Shown here piece after piece: positions 10,752-24,253 of a stretch of DNA of 64,000 nucleotides (position 1 is its first letter; each line of letters opens with the position of its first letter). Location of the stretch: the NCBI GenBank assembly GCA_033816765.1, contig CM066287.1, positions 6,138,001 to 6,202,000 on the forward strand, in the 5' to 3' direction. Under the pieces are notes generated by a model. That model ran no database searches and was not told the origin of the DNA. It saw only the letters and a program-made list of their open reading frames with translations. The DNA is from Nothopassalora personata. Taxonomy: Eukaryota > Ascomycota > Dothideomycetes > Mycosphaerellales > Mycosphaerellaceae. A program made the translations under genes and the position numbers.

Positions 10752-12887
10752 ATGGACGTTGAAGAGCGTCTGCAACGCAAGAGGCAGATGTATGCCGACC
10801 TCGACTCACTAGCAGCCGATGATGACACTCCGGATACTGGTCGCAAGGCTTCGAAGGCCAAGTGGAAAGTCTCGAAGATTGAGAAGCCGAACGCGATCGA
10901 AAGAACGACTCCAGCAAGATCATTGGCCCGTTCGCTATCTGACAGTACGGTAAGCGCGATGATGTTGAAAAAAGTCATTCCTGATGCGCAGCTTGTACCA
11001 TCATCGACGGATCATCGGAATCGTGTCCAAGACCGACCGGCTGCGCCGACGACACTTAGAAATACCGTCTCCGACTTTCCCAGATCTTCGGCTGCTTCCA
11101 AACTCAACGGTAAGCGCAAACGCGACAGTTTCATTCTACAGGCCCCCGAGGAACAGAGGATCTTCAAAAATCTTCGCTTCTACTTCTTCCCGAATAACGA
11201 TGTTCATCCTGCACGCCGCATGAAGATCGCAAAGGCTGTGGAGCATGGCGCCATTTGGGAGAAAGACTGGTCAGCAAGTGTCACGCACGTCATCTTGGAC
11301 AAGACCATGGATCTGAGTCATCTTGTGACGTTTCTCCGAATTGAGAAGCTACCTGATCATGTCATTGCGGTTACAGAAAATTATACCGCTGAATGTCTGG
11401 GCTACAAGACATTGTTAGATCCTGGTCAGGCTCGCTTCGCCGTCAAGGGCCACATGCCGGCCATTCTGAAAATGGTCGACTCTACAGACTCAGACAGGTC
11501 TCTACAGCTCAAGCCAGCAGGCAAGGATATGCAAGTGCGTCCGCTAGAGACGCCTCCTGTTGAGAAAACGACCGAGGCCGTAGTGGCACCTACCGCTTCG
11601 TCCTTGGAGGACGCAGTCGATGCTCCAGAAGAGCTAGATCGAGTCCCCAACACCTTCGAAATGCCGGTCGATAGTGAGCTCGACGAGGCTATAAGGAAGG
11701 CGAAGGAACTACAGCACGTGCCGCTGGACGATGATGAGGACGATGAGAGCGGTAACAGACCCGCTACATCGGAAGGTGTGGAGTCCGGCGATGAGGAACC
11801 AAAGGCAGGTTTGAAGCTGCTACCGAAGCGGAAGTCCAAGTACCAGCGAGTACAAGACAAATTTCAGTGCATGCAAAAGCACACGGGCGACAAGTCCGGC
11901 ACTGCCAATCTCGCTACGATCAACATACTTCAGCAAATGGCAGACTACTACGATCAGACGGGCGATGAATGGCGGATCAGAGCATATCAAAAGGCCATTT
12001 CCAGCTTACGCAACCACCCCATTCGAATTACAACGAAAGATGAGGCGCTAGCTCTACCGAACATCGGTGATCGCTTAGCAACCAAGATCGAGGAGATTGC
12101 TTTCACGAATCGCTTGAGAAGGCTGGACAATGCCAAAGCCGAACCGAACGATCAAGTGTTGCAAACGTTCATGGGCGTCTACGGAGCTGGGCTAGTACAG
12201 GCCAGCCGGTGGGTCAGCGAAGGATACACGAATCTTGATGAGCTGCTCCAAAAAGCCAAGCTTACGCAGAATCAACGTATCGGCATTGAGCATTACGCGG
12301 ACTTCGACTCACGTATTCCTCGAGCAGAAGTCGCGAAGCATGGTAGCGTGGTTCGACAAGCTCTGCAGAAGATCGACCCTGCATTCGAGCTAATTGTGGG
12401 AGGTTCATTTCGCCGCGGCGCAAAAGACTCTGGAGACATTGACTGCATCATCACCCGCCCCAACACCAACGCCGAGCACCTGCGAAACGTGGTCCTCGGG
12501 CAAGTGGTACCACAACTCACAGCAAGCGGCTTTCTGGTTGCTAGTCTTGCCATCACATCTCGCGACGATGGCTCTAAGTGGCATGGAGCTTCTTGCTTGC
12601 CTGGTGCCAACGTATGGAGACGGCTTGATCTTCTTCTCGTGCCATCCGATGAGCTGGGTGCTGCTTTGATTTATTTCACCGGGAATGCCCTATTCAATCG
12701 CAGCCTACGCTTGTTGGCAAGCACAAAAGGCATGCGTCTGAACCAGCGTGGGTTGTACCGCGATGTCATAAGAGGACCGAAGCGTGTGAAGCTTACGGAG
12801 GGGACACTTGTTGAAGGCAAAGACGAACGGAAGATCTTTGAAGCTCTGGGCGTTACTTGGCGCCCGCCTGAGCACAGAATCTGTTAG
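10752..12887 (+). CDS. POL4: Family-X DNA polymerase with BRCT domain (Pol4/Pol lambda type)
   Basis: Nuclear gap-filling polymerase, expected in base excision repair and non-homologous end joining. It has 711 aa from the ATG at 10752 (MDVEERLQRKRQ); another in-frame ATG at 10668 would add 28 residues. A BRCT domain lies at about residues 136-233 (FKNLRFYFFPNNDVHPARR). An acidic linker follows, then the Pol X core from about 381: helix-hairpin segments (LPNIGDRLATKIEEI, GVYGAGLVQASRW), nucleotidyltransferase motif GGSFRRGAKDSGDIDCI (about 547-563) with the paired catalytic Asp residues, and a third Asp in RRLDLLLVP (about 624). The thumb has YFTGNALFNRSLR and ends in RPPEHR. All catalytic residues are present. 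Single exon. Confidence 0.93.
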   Translation: MDVEERLQRKRQMYADLDSLAADDDTPDTGRKASKAKWKVSKIEKPNAIERTTPARSLARSLSDSTVSAMMLKKVIPDAQLVPSSTDHRNRVQDRPAAPTTLRNTVSDFPRSSAASKLNGKRKRDSFILQAPEEQRIFKNLRFYFFPNNDVHPARRMKIAKAVEHGAIWEKDWSASVTHVILDKTMDLSHLVTFLRIEKLPDHVIAVTENYTAECLGYKTLLDPGQARFAVKGHMPAILKMVDSTDSDRSLQLKPAGKDMQVRPLETPPVEKTTEAVVAPTASSLEDAVDAPEELDRVPNTFEMPVDSELDEAIRKAKELQHVPLDDDEDDESGNRPATSEGVESGDEEPKAGLKLLPKRKSKYQRVQDKFQCMQKHTGDKSGTANLATINILQQMADYYDQTGDEWRIRAYQKAISSLRNHPIRITTKDEALALPNIGDRLATKIEEIAFTNRLRRLDNAKAEPNDQVLQTFMGVYGAGLVQASRWVSEGYTNLDELLQKAKLTQNQRIGIEHYADFDSRIPRAEVAKHGSVVRQALQKIDPAFELIVGGSFRRGAKDSGDIDCIITRPNTNAEHLRNVVLGQVVPQLTASGFLVASLAITSRDDGSKWHGASCLPGANVWRRLDLLLVPSDELGAALIYFTGNALFNRSLRLLASTKGMRLNQRGLYRDVIRGPKRVKLTEGTLVEGKDERKIFEALGVTWRPPEHRIC

Positions 12888-13155
12888 ACAGGATAACAGA
12901 AGACATTTAAAGTGGTTTGGAACGATGGACAGGTTGGACTAGTCAGGAAAACAAACGGCTCTTGACCATCACAAGCTTATTCATTTGAAGTCTTCACATG
13001 CAAGAGCGCTTGAATCAAAACGTCACGTGCTCGGTCCACAATCCGTGCTTTGTCATTCCAGACCTTCGAACTTCCTCCAACAACTTCACAACCACTTTGC
13101 GCCAACCACCACCACTCTCTCATCAACCACATCAGCCACAGCAGCAACGACAACC

Positions 13156-13498
13156 ATGTCTCGCGAACAATACACCCCACCCTCCCTCACCCAAGGCGGC
13201 AACAACAACAACAACAACAACGCCGCCGCCGCCGCCGCTTCCTCAGGCGGCGGCGGCTTCGCGATTTCCGGCAGCAGCTTCGAAGACGCCAGCAAACCAG
13301 TCCAGTACCTATGCGGCGACTGCGACACCAAAGTCGCGCTGAAGAAGGGTGATCCCATCCGATGCAAGGAGTGCGGATACCGCGTGCTGTATAAGGAGAG
13401 GACGAACAGGTGAGACCGGGCAAAAGCGATGGTGTGAGAGGAATTGATGTGGCTGACTGACGTGCTGGAATAGGATGATTCAGTTCGAGGCGAGATGA
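13156..13498 (+). CDS. RPC10: RNA polymerase I, II and III subunit RPABC4 (Rpb12/Rpc10)
   Basis: Small zinc-ribbon subunit shared by the three nuclear RNA polymerases. Exons 13156-13409 and 13474-13498 encode 92 aa; the intron (13410-13473, 64 bp) has donor GTGAGA, branch CTGAC and acceptor AATAG. The conserved C-terminal core [19 protein letters not shown], then [16 protein letters not shown], carries the four zinc Cys residues. The last exon supplies the invariant tail MIQFEAR, which decides the splice sites. The N terminus is a long low-complexity leader (runs of Asn, Ala and Gly encoded by trinucleotide repeats at 13201-13255), longer than in yeast and probably disordered. Confidence 0.94.
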
Positions 13499-14035
13499 GG
13501 GTCGTGGGGAGAGGAGAATGATGGGACACCACACAACGGAGGAAATGAGCTTGAGGCGTCAAAGAAGGCACCTGCCGATACGAACGGCAGGAAGGCCAAA
13601 GCCGCGACCATGAAGAAGAATGAGCGTTGAATATTAGCGCGGCGTTCGGCATGGTTGCAGGAAGAAGAGGAGCAAGAGGCGTATACCAGTGGGCGTTCTC
13701 ATTTTAAACAAACGACCGCAAAAAAGTCTGCGGCGTCCAGATGCTATGCTACGTCGTTGGGCGGCAACAGCAGCTGCAATAATCCTATCCATCCTGCGCC
13801 ATGCCCACGAGCCTGAGCAGAGCTCTGCCTTTCGGGCTGCGTCCGGCTCTGGTTTTGATAGTTTTCATCCTGCAAAACCGATTCCTTGCCAAACACGCGA
13901 TTCTTATTCGTCTTCGATCATTGACACATCAGTATCGAATTGCGCCGCCCATGCAAAGCTTTCGAATGCCTGTCGCAAGCTTGCTTCTTAGCGCCATGTT
14001 ATCTTTTTCCTGGTGTTGCCAGGGTTGCAGCAAGT
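13499..14035. other. Convergent 3' regions
   Basis: Between the RPABC4 and NDR kinase stop codons. It holds the 3' UTRs of both. I see no gene in it. Confidence 0.5.
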
Positions 14036-16216
<2,181 letters not shown>

Positions 16217-17576
16217 CTTGGGCGGTGCACTGCGAATGGGTCAGTAGGGGTGCCGATACTAGAGAGAGATTGGGTGGGTACTGTTATTACCTCTCTGGTC
16301 ACAGCACAGATCAAGACGGGCGGAGTGTTGTTTCGCGTCACTCCAAGGAGGTGCGAGTGTGAACCTGGGCCGTGTTTGAGCCTTAAGGGGCCTATGCCTA
16401 TCGGAGGCTCGAGGCGCTGGACTTGAATGCTTGTTTCGCCGGGACTCGGTGATGGGCAGTGCAGCCGCAACGTGCGAGGAGACACAAACGAGCGAAGGGC
16501 TTCGTCACTTGGTGGCTGGCGGAAGTGAGCGCAGCGGAGTGCGGGCTGCAACATGAATCCGGACGGAAAATGTGAAACCGCGAGATGCCCGTCAGGGAAG
16601 GAAACAACCCCACTTGCCCACCCGCTCACTACTTCCGTCGACGGTCGCGCCTGCAAGGGCCGTTCCTTCCTCCTCCATCATACATATCCTACAGGCTACT
16701 GTACAGGGCTACATACGCCCTCCCACGCTCATGCACGTGTGAGGAAGGCATATGCGGCTCGTGCACCAAGTGGCGACTTTGTACCACCGTTGTGTCTATT
16801 ATTATACTGTAGACTTGCTAGTAAGACTCGTGTGACATGTGTTCGAGACAGCCCGTAAAGTGCTCACGGTTTCGTCCAGGGGCAGCTCCGATCTTAGTCA
16901 TCATTCCAAATTCTAGAATGCGCTTGCCCGCCCGGCGAGGGCTAATAGCATTTATTTATCTCTCAGCCGAAGCAAACAAACTTGGGAAGGCGCCTACGGT
17001 AGGAGGGGCACCGAAGGGAGGGAAGATCTCGTAGGAGGACCCAAGTGCAGCGGAGGGCCGGGGGTGGGGGGGGGGGGGGTGGGGGGGAAGGTATTCCCCA
17101 TAAAATTACAATTAATTGCTTAGTCAGAATGTAAGCTGCCCCTAGACGCAGTCGTGAGCTGCTCATAGACTTTATTACCGAGACAGTCCCTCCACGTCAG
17201 GAGAATTGCTACGGAGCATTATCGGATCGGATCTTCGAGACCATGAACATGTGCCTGGGCGTGCATCGCTTCCTAAGCCAACCTATATGCTTCCCCTCAG
17301 TCCCCCGGCTCGAGCGACGATGAATCCTGTTATTGCTCTTGACTCGAAAACAACATCTGTCATATCACTCGTGGAAGCTCGGCGACGATGATGTCCATCT
17401 GCTTCCCCCGGAGCAGTACAGATGCAAAGATTGTGGCACGTCTGTACTCGCAGACACGCAAAGGCTAACACGCATTAAAAAGGAAGGCGGTAGAGACAAC
17501 AAGGCAGCCCCACGGTCTACAGGATAAGACGACCATTGTTACTGCTAGGAGTGCTAATATTCAAGTACTATTTCAA
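16217..17576. other. Intergenic region upstream of the NDR kinase
   Basis: No gene found. It includes the kinase 5' region and the 3' flank of the C2H2 gene. It contains an almost pure G tract at 17060-17087 (G runs broken by two T residues). Confidence 0.5.
17060..17087 (+). repeat. Guanine tract
   Basis: About 28 bases that are G apart from two T residues, between two gene ends. It could form a G-quadruplex on the + strand. Length may be unreliable in the assembly. Confidence 0.7.
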
Positions 17577-18615
17577 TCAACGAGATCGCTCTGGTCCAGC
17601 AGGCGTGGTTGGGCATTCCGATGCCAGCGTTACCAATTTCTGCGCCAGTTGCTGCGTGGTTGAAGAACGATTCAGTTTGAGACGATCATCCAGAGCCTTC
17701 ACTGCATCACTACCACCGGGATGTAGAGTTTGAAGCGCCTCCACGATTTCATACATTGCTCTGCTCTCATAGCCGACATTAGATTGTCGGGAAGAAGAAG
17801 GCGAATCCAACAGCGGTCCAACCAGGCTTACAGCAGAATCCTGGCGTGTCATTGGTATGCCAAATGATTGACCAATTGCACCCGAATCCCGTTCGCAAGC
17901 ACAGAAACATCGATATGGTCTGATCTCTTCTCCACACCTCGATGCAGCCGAAACTCCCACACTCTCCGGGTATTCTGGATGGCAATTCCTGATGTGCGAC
18001 CGGAGGTGGTCCTTACGCTTGAACGTCTTTTTCTGGTTCCTGCCCCGGCATATAGCGCATACAAGCTCTTGGTCGTGAGACTTGCGATGCCGTGCTAAGG
18101 AATCCCTTCTGGTGTAACAGCGACCACAGCCAGTGACAGGGCACACGAAATTGGCGTGACCAGACTGTTTGGCATGCTGCTCGAGGGAGTAGGAGTTCTC
18201 AAATCTTCGCTGGCACTTTCGGCAAATTTGTTTGGACCAGACACTCGTGGATAAGATTCCTTCACATGGGGAATATTCTGACCAGCATTCCGAAGGGCTA
18301 CGGTAGTCCAAAAATTGCTCAGGCTCCTCCGTCCAGGACGCTGAATCTACCGAGCTGCACTCTTCTACTTATCAGCAACTCGTTGAGCAAGATCCGGGAT
18401 GGAGACGTACCGCTACTGCGCGGACTATTGGGTTCTTGCCAGCAGGAGGCATCCGGCAGGAACGAGTCTGAATAGACCTGCAAATCCGCTTTGTCGCTCA
18501 GATCTTCCCGACGAAGCGACTGGAACCCGAGCTCAAAGTCGAGCCCAATTTCGAGCAAAGCTGCGTTGTCGACGGAGGTATTGGCGACATTTTCGCAAAG
18601 AACAGGCGTTGCCAT
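17577..18615 (-). CDS. C2H2 zinc finger protein, putative transcription factor
   Basis: Predicted nuclear DNA-binding protein of 330 aa. Exons 18615-18411 and 18364-17577; the 46-bp intron has donor GTACGT and acceptor AAGTAG, with an alternative acceptor 3 bp on. The N terminus is acidic and Ser-rich, a possible activation region. Three zinc-finger-like units follow: CRKCQRRFENSYSLEQH, then CPVTGCGRCYTRRDSLARH, then CAICRGRNQKKTFKRKDHL ending RSHIRNCH. This layout resembles fungal C2H2 regulators whose targets are unknown. The C-terminal third is Ser-rich with a short helical segment (MYEIVEALQTLH). Splice positions are well supported by phase; the biological role is not known. Confidence 0.75.
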
Positions 18616-20362
18616 CGCGAGAAGAACATAACAAAGGTGTACTGGTCAAAGAAACCTGGCGGCGCAGCATTATAGGGCACCTCCAGCGGCCTGCATCGCC
18701 TGTGCTGGCGCGACTCATGATGGCATCCAAATGACCAGGTCCGGAACGCCTGGGTCATCCCACGCTGTCAAGTTACGCTGCGTCGTATGTGGCTCTGGGC
18801 AGTGCAGCCTCCAAGTCAGTGGTGTAGTAAAGCTATCCACATTGGTCGACAGTGCGCAGCTGATCCCCGCTTTAATGCCGACATCACTTCGCGTGCTGCA
18901 ATCATAGCGCGCTCTGCCTGCCTGTGACCCATTGCCTGTTGCCCTTTGACCTTTTGCCCAATGTTGCCCATGGACAATTACTGATAAAGACGGTCTTCAA
19001 CGGCAGAACACTGGAGCCGCTCTGCGGCAGCTGACATACTTTCAGTTCATTTTCGCCCTCCGCCCGCCTCTGTTACAGCTGGGCTGCCAACGCACCTCGG
19101 TTGCATCCTGACCGGTATGGCTGCCAGAGCTCTGGCCGTGCGTCTCTAGACCTAAGGCGGCCTCCTTCATCACCACATTGAAGGCAACGTCGAAGGCAAC
19201 GACTAGTAGGAGGTTGACCAAGCACAATCCCTCCACGCAGTCGGACACCCCCGTACCAGTAGGCCACAAGCCCACACACACCAAAACAATGTCGAGGTCT
19301 CCAATTGGCGAGCGAAACAGTAAACACGAGGAAGGCATTATCTCATCGTACGTAACAATGCCACGTCAATGCGTGCTTGAAGAAGCCACTGCAGCTGACT
19401 GCGTTTGCCGGTCACTCGAGAGGTCGATCCTGCAAGAGATCGATCGATGGACAGTATGAGGGTATCGCACGACAGTAGTCACAGGACACATGGCTTTGCA
19501 AGCCTGAGGCCCTCATGCAGCCCACGATCGCATCATCGGGTCGGCCGATAGCAAAAGGTGGCAGTTGCGACGGATGAGGGAACATTTTTGAGCTGTCTGC
19601 ATGGGAGAGAGATGCTGGAGCTTCGCCGGCGAATAAGACTCTAGTGAATGGCCATGACCATACACGATGTATTGTCTTGGAGATCGTCAGGAGTCCTCAG
19701 ACACCACAACGTCCAGGCTCGAGCGACCAATTGATACCGACTAAGACCCCGAGCGTGTCTAGCATGGGAGCTCTGGCTCCTCGTTGGACGCGGTCTTGCC
19801 GCGCACTGAGCTCTGAGCTTCGTAATTTCGAGCCTAATCGAGCTCTGGTCGTCGATATCCGCCGCGCTTCAGAGTCGTAGACAAAGCCCAGGTCGAGGAT
19901 GATTATCCTGCGCGTGTACGTCAACTTTGCGATTCGGGTTTGCGCGACGTCACTAATACTAGACTACGTCAAGCGTGTCCCCCGAGCAGTCTATATCGCC
20001 CCTTATCAAGAGGGCGACTTGCGGAAAGATAGTCCTGCACAGTGGCCGCCAGTTTTAGGACCCCTCACCCATGTAAATTGTGAATCCGGTGGTACCCAAC
20101 GAGTTGAGCTACTTTCGTTCGGCCGTCACCGTTGATTTCGCTTCATTCACTTCCTCTCGCGCTCCAAGCGGCGACTGCGGATTGCTCTAACCACAGATAT
20201 TCGACTTGCGTCCTCAACGAGACAGCCTCAGCAAGATCCTAAATTGCAAAGTCCGGCAAACAGTCAGTGAGGTGGTACGCCGGGCGCAATGTCATCTTCA
20301 GGTCATCGAGCGGTGCACAGCGCCATATCAGCTAGCTGTAAGGTCAACCTACGTTCCTCCTC
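18616..20362. other. Intergenic region, 1.7 kb
   Basis: Only short frames without motifs. It should include the promoter of the C2H2 gene and of the hypothetical gene at 20363. I see no repeat or RNA gene. Confidence 0.4.
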
Positions 20363-20923
20363 ATGCGTATTGCTAAAATCGAACTAGCAACGTCGAACAT
20401 AGCTCCCATCCGAGCTTCAAACAGCAATGGAAACGGCACGATGCCGCCCGTTGGTGGCGACAACTGCAGATTAGAAGGCCCTCGTGTCGCTCACCATCCT
20501 AATGTCTCTGCAGACGCTGCGCAGCAGCAGCGCAACATTGGTCAAGGCCAACTTCAAGGTCCTGCGCAGACGGCACCACCTAACGACCTCTGGCGAACCT
20601 GCGACCTCCCCAATGACGATCCAGGAATCTTTCGGTCCGATATTGGCAACCTGCCATCTTTTAGTGCATATGGCGAAGTCGGCACCAGGTACACTTACAA
20701 CGAACGTCCAAACAACCCGCCTGCCACTGATCAGCTTCGGCGTCAAGCTACCGTCGTCAATGCCGGCGACGTCACTGGAGGCGGGCAACCATGGCCTCTT
20801 GACAACATCACTGCGTCTCGAAGTCAGCCTGTGGCTTCCTACGGGTTGCAGAGGTACAAAGGTGACAGTACCGGCTATCAGCAGTGGTGGCTTGCGAACG
20901 GCGGCTCGGGTTTGAAGAAGTGA
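20363..20923 (+). CDS. Hypothetical protein, low-complexity
   Basis: An open frame of 186 codons rich in Asn, Gln, Pro and Gly. No domain is recognised. It has no signal peptide and no membrane segment. Aromatic residues cluster near the end (SAYGEVGTRYTYNERP, YQQWWLANGGSG). A comparable frame exists on the other strand, so coding status rests on composition alone. The upstream region could hold a further exon. It might be a lineage-specific disordered protein or a chance frame. Confidence 0.35.
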   Translation: MRIAKIELATSNIAPIRASNSNGNGTMPPVGGDNCRLEGPRVAHHPNVSADAAQQQRNIGQGQLQGPAQTAPPNDLWRTCDLPNDDPGIFRSDIGNLPSFSAYGEVGTRYTYNERPNNPPATDQLRRQATVVNAGDVTGGGQPWPLDNITASRSQPVASYGLQRYKGDSTGYQQWWLANGGSGLKK

Positions 20924-21508
20924 AGATCGCAGCTGGTACTGTGTTGTTAAGTGTGGGACACAAGGGCGTTGTGATGGACGATGATAAACGAAGATACCCA
21001 TACCGCTGTCACTGGCGCTATACGGTCTGACGAAGAAGCATGTTGATCAAAGACTGGAGGATACACTGTCATGATAAACAGAAATGTTCTTCAGATTTAG
21101 GGGAAGGGACAAGGCGTCTTTTAACTATGATCTTTTGCTCGAGCTGATCCTCCTCGCGGCTGAGCGACTGTCAAATCGCACAGCCTCAAGGCCTCTGCCG
21201 CCTGGCCTTGCACTGTTCCTGTTGACCCTGAGCATATCGCCCTCACACTCTTGATCTTGCTTCTGCCACCAGCGGAGGTTCGCAATTGCCTTGTTGGCTC
21301 AGCCTCAACTTTTGGGGAGACCTCGAAGTGCTGTGCCTCGACCAAGCCGCTTCCCCACGCCCTTGCTCTCATCTTCGACATTTCTTTGTCGCATTATTTG
21401 ACTGGGATCTATACGCACGTGCTGTCAAAGCGCTTCTGTGTCGTCGCACGGCGTTTGAACAGCTGAATACGATGTGAAATCGCATCTTCTGTAAATCACA
21501 GTCTCCCC
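20924..21508. other. Intergenic region before the aldolase gene end
   Basis: No gene supported. It holds the 3' flanks of the hypothetical gene and of the aldolase. Confidence 0.4.
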
Positions 21509-22416
21509 CTACTGACTTGCAGTCTCTACGGCCTGCCCAAATGACATTTTGATCGCCATAACATCGTTCATGGTGTTGATCATGTTGAATCCCTGAGTCG
21601 CATATGACTTGGCTGACTCTCCTCCAGCTGTATATATGGCAGTATACTTGCCAGCATCCTGTGTCGCTTTGTGGACAGTCTTGATGGCGTCCTCAAGTTG
21701 AGGTGGGTACTTGCCAATCGCTTCCGCCGGATGTCCAATGCTGTTACTAAGATCGACAGGGCCAATGAAGCAGACATCAATACCATCGACAGCAGCAATC
21801 TCCTTGACCTGCTCAAGTGCTGACGCAGTCTCGATCTGTACGATCACCACGGTGCTGTCATTCGCCTGCTTGTAATACTCCATCAACGAAAGCTCCTTCG
21901 CATTTGCACCCTGCTCTGCGAACTTTGCCATTGCAAAGGGACTTCCTAAACCGCGGTTGCCTAAGAACGGTCAGATCCAGAGGAGGCTCCTGCAGCAAGT
22001 CTCGATCATACCTTGTGGCGGAAATTTGCTGAATCGAACAACATTTTCCGCGTCCTGAACAGTCTGGAGCAGAGGTACAATGATGCCATGCGCCCCGGCA
22101 TCTAATGCTCGCTTGATCATCCAATGCTGACCATCCGCGACTCTCACAACCGGGCTGACTCCACAGGCTGCAATGGCTGCTACCGATTCATGCATCGCAT
22201 CGTCTGAAATGTTGCCATGCTCGCAGTCGATGCAGATCCAATCTAGGCTGGGAGTCCTCGCTATGGCTCTGCTCAGATTGGTGCCAGGGAGCATCTATAT
22301 TGGAAGTGAGGACGATTGCTGCTTCGATCTTGCTGGGTTCCTTCGCGTACCTGCCATCCTCCAAAGCTTGCTTTGCCACTCTTCAACGCCTTCTGGAGGC
22401 GGTTGGTAGCTTGCAT
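21509..22416 (-). CDS. HpcH/HpaI-family aldolase
   Basis: Class II, metal-dependent pyruvate aldolase family that cleaves 2-keto-3-deoxy acids, as in sugar-acid or aromatic catabolism; the exact substrate cannot be read from sequence. Three exons, 22416-22351, 22294-22012 and 21960-21509, give 266 aa. Introns have donors GTACGC and GTATGA and acceptors ATATAG and TCTTAG. The first exon encodes MQATNRLQKALKSGK and ends in FGGWQ, the usual start of the barrel. Visible motifs: WICIDCEHG with the catalytic His, IIVPLLQT, the metal ligands in VQIET and GPVDLS, and the closing helix. It is 183 bp from a glutaredoxin-like gene on the same strand. Confidence 0.9.
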
Positions 22417-22599
22417 CGTGTCAGGGTGAATGGATTTCTGGCTTCAGCACGATGGAATGTGCTCAGTTCTTGGACGAATGACAGCAAGTCTTTACGTTCA
22501 TCAACATCCTTCCGCAGAGAGAGCTCGGCATTGCGGTCGAGACCCCGCATCAGCACTTCTACTGCTTATGCGGCGTACATCAAGACCTGGTTGGTCCAC

Positions 22600-22973
22600 T
22601 CAAGACTTCTCGACCTCATCCATCACCTTCTCGAGTTCGGCCTCAGTAAAGCGATGCTTCAGCTTTCGAGCAGCTGCCGTGGTTTCGCCGTGCCTGGAGG
22701 CGAGCGAAGCAGTTCGATCAACGTGGACCTGCTAAAGATCAGCTACGGTCATAGTTGCAATTTCTGCCTTCTCACCACCGGGATCTCAAACTCGTATAGT
22801 GACTTCCACTGCTTGTTCTCGGGGGCTAAAATATCAATTTCGCCATATTCGAAGTGTCTGCGGTCCCAGACCTTACTCATGACTCCTTTCACGTTGTTGC
22901 ATAGTGAGCAATGGTCGTGCGTGAAGAGTGTCAATCGCAGGGAGTGCTGCATCATACGCAAAGTAGACTGCAT
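22600..22973 (-). CDS. Glutaredoxin-like protein (DUF836 type)
   Basis: Small thioredoxin-fold protein of 108 aa. Exons 22973-22776 and 22728-22600; the 47-bp intron has donor GTGAGA and acceptor TAGCAG. After a short leader (MQSTLRMMQHSLR) comes the first strand and redox motif LTLFTHDHCSLCNNVK with a CxxC pair. A strand and the cis-Pro region IPVVHVDR follow, and then a C-terminal helix (KHRFTEAELEKVMDEVE). The leader could direct it to mitochondria, but this is weak. It is divergent from the CHORD gene, about 200 bp from start to start. Confidence 0.82.
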
Positions 22974-23175
22974 GTTAGAGGCGATGTTTTCTTGCTACGG
23001 GATGGGATGCTCGCCTCGACAAAGAGAAGAAGTCGTCCACACGTCCACGCGTTTGCCCACAAAGCTACGTCAGATCAGATTCTCTGGTATTCTAGATTGA
23101 TCTTCGTTTGAACAGCTCCCTCTGTTTCTGTCCCACGACAACACCCATTGCTACCTACACACTCCAGCTTCGATC

Positions 23176-24253
23176 ATGGCGCAGAAATGTGTCCACAAAG
23201 GCTGCGGCAAGGTCTTCTCCGACCCAGAAGAGCCTTGCGTATATCACCCTGGGTTCGTGCAACAACCTTGATGACCCTTTAGTTCCCGCCCATACTAACG
23301 TTTGAATGCAGCCCACCAGAGTTCCACGAAGGTCAAAAGGGTAGGTCTGCCTCACTGTACAACACTCCTTTTGCATGTGCGGTACTAAATAGCTCTCAGG
23401 CTGGAAATGCTGCAAACCACGAGTCCTTACCTTCGATGAGTTCATGAACATTCCGCCATGCACGACTGGCAAACACAGCACTGTCGATGATACTCCAAAG
23501 GAAGAGCCGAAGCCCGGACTGAGTGAGGAAGAGGTGGAGGCAAAGATCAAGTCACAGCAAGAGAAGGACACACTACCACCGCCAGTCGCTCGAGGTCCTG
23601 TGGCTACCGCAGCACCACGTCCTTCGCCAAGTCCGGCCCCGCCAGAGGAAGAAGAGGATGATCCTGAGGTGGCTGTACCAGACGGTGCCGGCTGCAAGCG
23701 TCGAGGATGTGGTGCATCGTACAAGTCGGGGCAGAGTAGGGACGACGAGGAATGCGTACACCACCCAGGACAAGCGCTCTTCCACGAAGGCAGCAAAGGC
23801 TGGACATGCTGCAAGCGTCGAGTATTGGAGTTTGACGAATTTATGAAGATCCAAGGCTGCAAGACAAAGTCGCGGCATCTGTTCGTCGGCAAGAAGAAGG
23901 ATTCAGATGAGGAGGAGAAGCTGAGCGAGGTTCGAAACGACTTCTACCAGACGGCTACCACGGTCATTGCGTCGCTGTACCTAAAGAAAGTCGACAAGGA
24001 TCGGTCAAAGGTTGAGTTCTCTGCAGATGGCTCGAAGATTGATCTGGACTTGCACACCAGCGACAAGAAGAGATACCAAACGTCTATGACACTTTTCGCA
24101 CCCATCAAGCCCGATGAGAGCAAATTCAAGATCATGGGCACCAAGTTGGAGCTTACTCTTGCCAAGGCTGGTGGTTCAGGTTGGCCTGTGTTGCGAGCGG
24201 ATGATCCTCACACTGGCGAGATCATTCAGGCAGGTCGTGCAGGAAGAGCGTAA
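23176..24253 (+). CDS. CHORD- and CS-domain protein (CHP1/RAR1-SGT1 type)
   Basis: Zinc-binding Hsp90 co-chaperone family. Three exons, 23176-23252, 23312-23340 (29 bp) and 23400-24253, giving 319 aa. The two 59-bp introns split Gly codons; the first uses donor GTTCGT with a TACTAAC branch. The first CHORD starts CVHKGCGKVF and continues through WKCCKPRVLTFDEF. The second starts CKRRGCGASY and continues CVHHPGQALFHEGSKG and WTCCKRRVLEFDEFMKI, so both sets of Cys/His ligands are present. The C-terminal 100 residues form a CS (p23-like) domain (YQTATTVIASLYLKKVDK ... FKIMGTKLELTLAKAG ... WPVL). An acidic Pro-rich linker joins the CHORDs. Confidence 0.93.

Noticed and set aside
13086..13652. Minus-strand frame with poly-Leu and poly-Ala across the RPABC4 gene
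   Set aside because: The runs are the reverse reading of the Asn/Ala trinucleotide repeats in RPABC4. The plus strand carries the conserved zinc ribbon.
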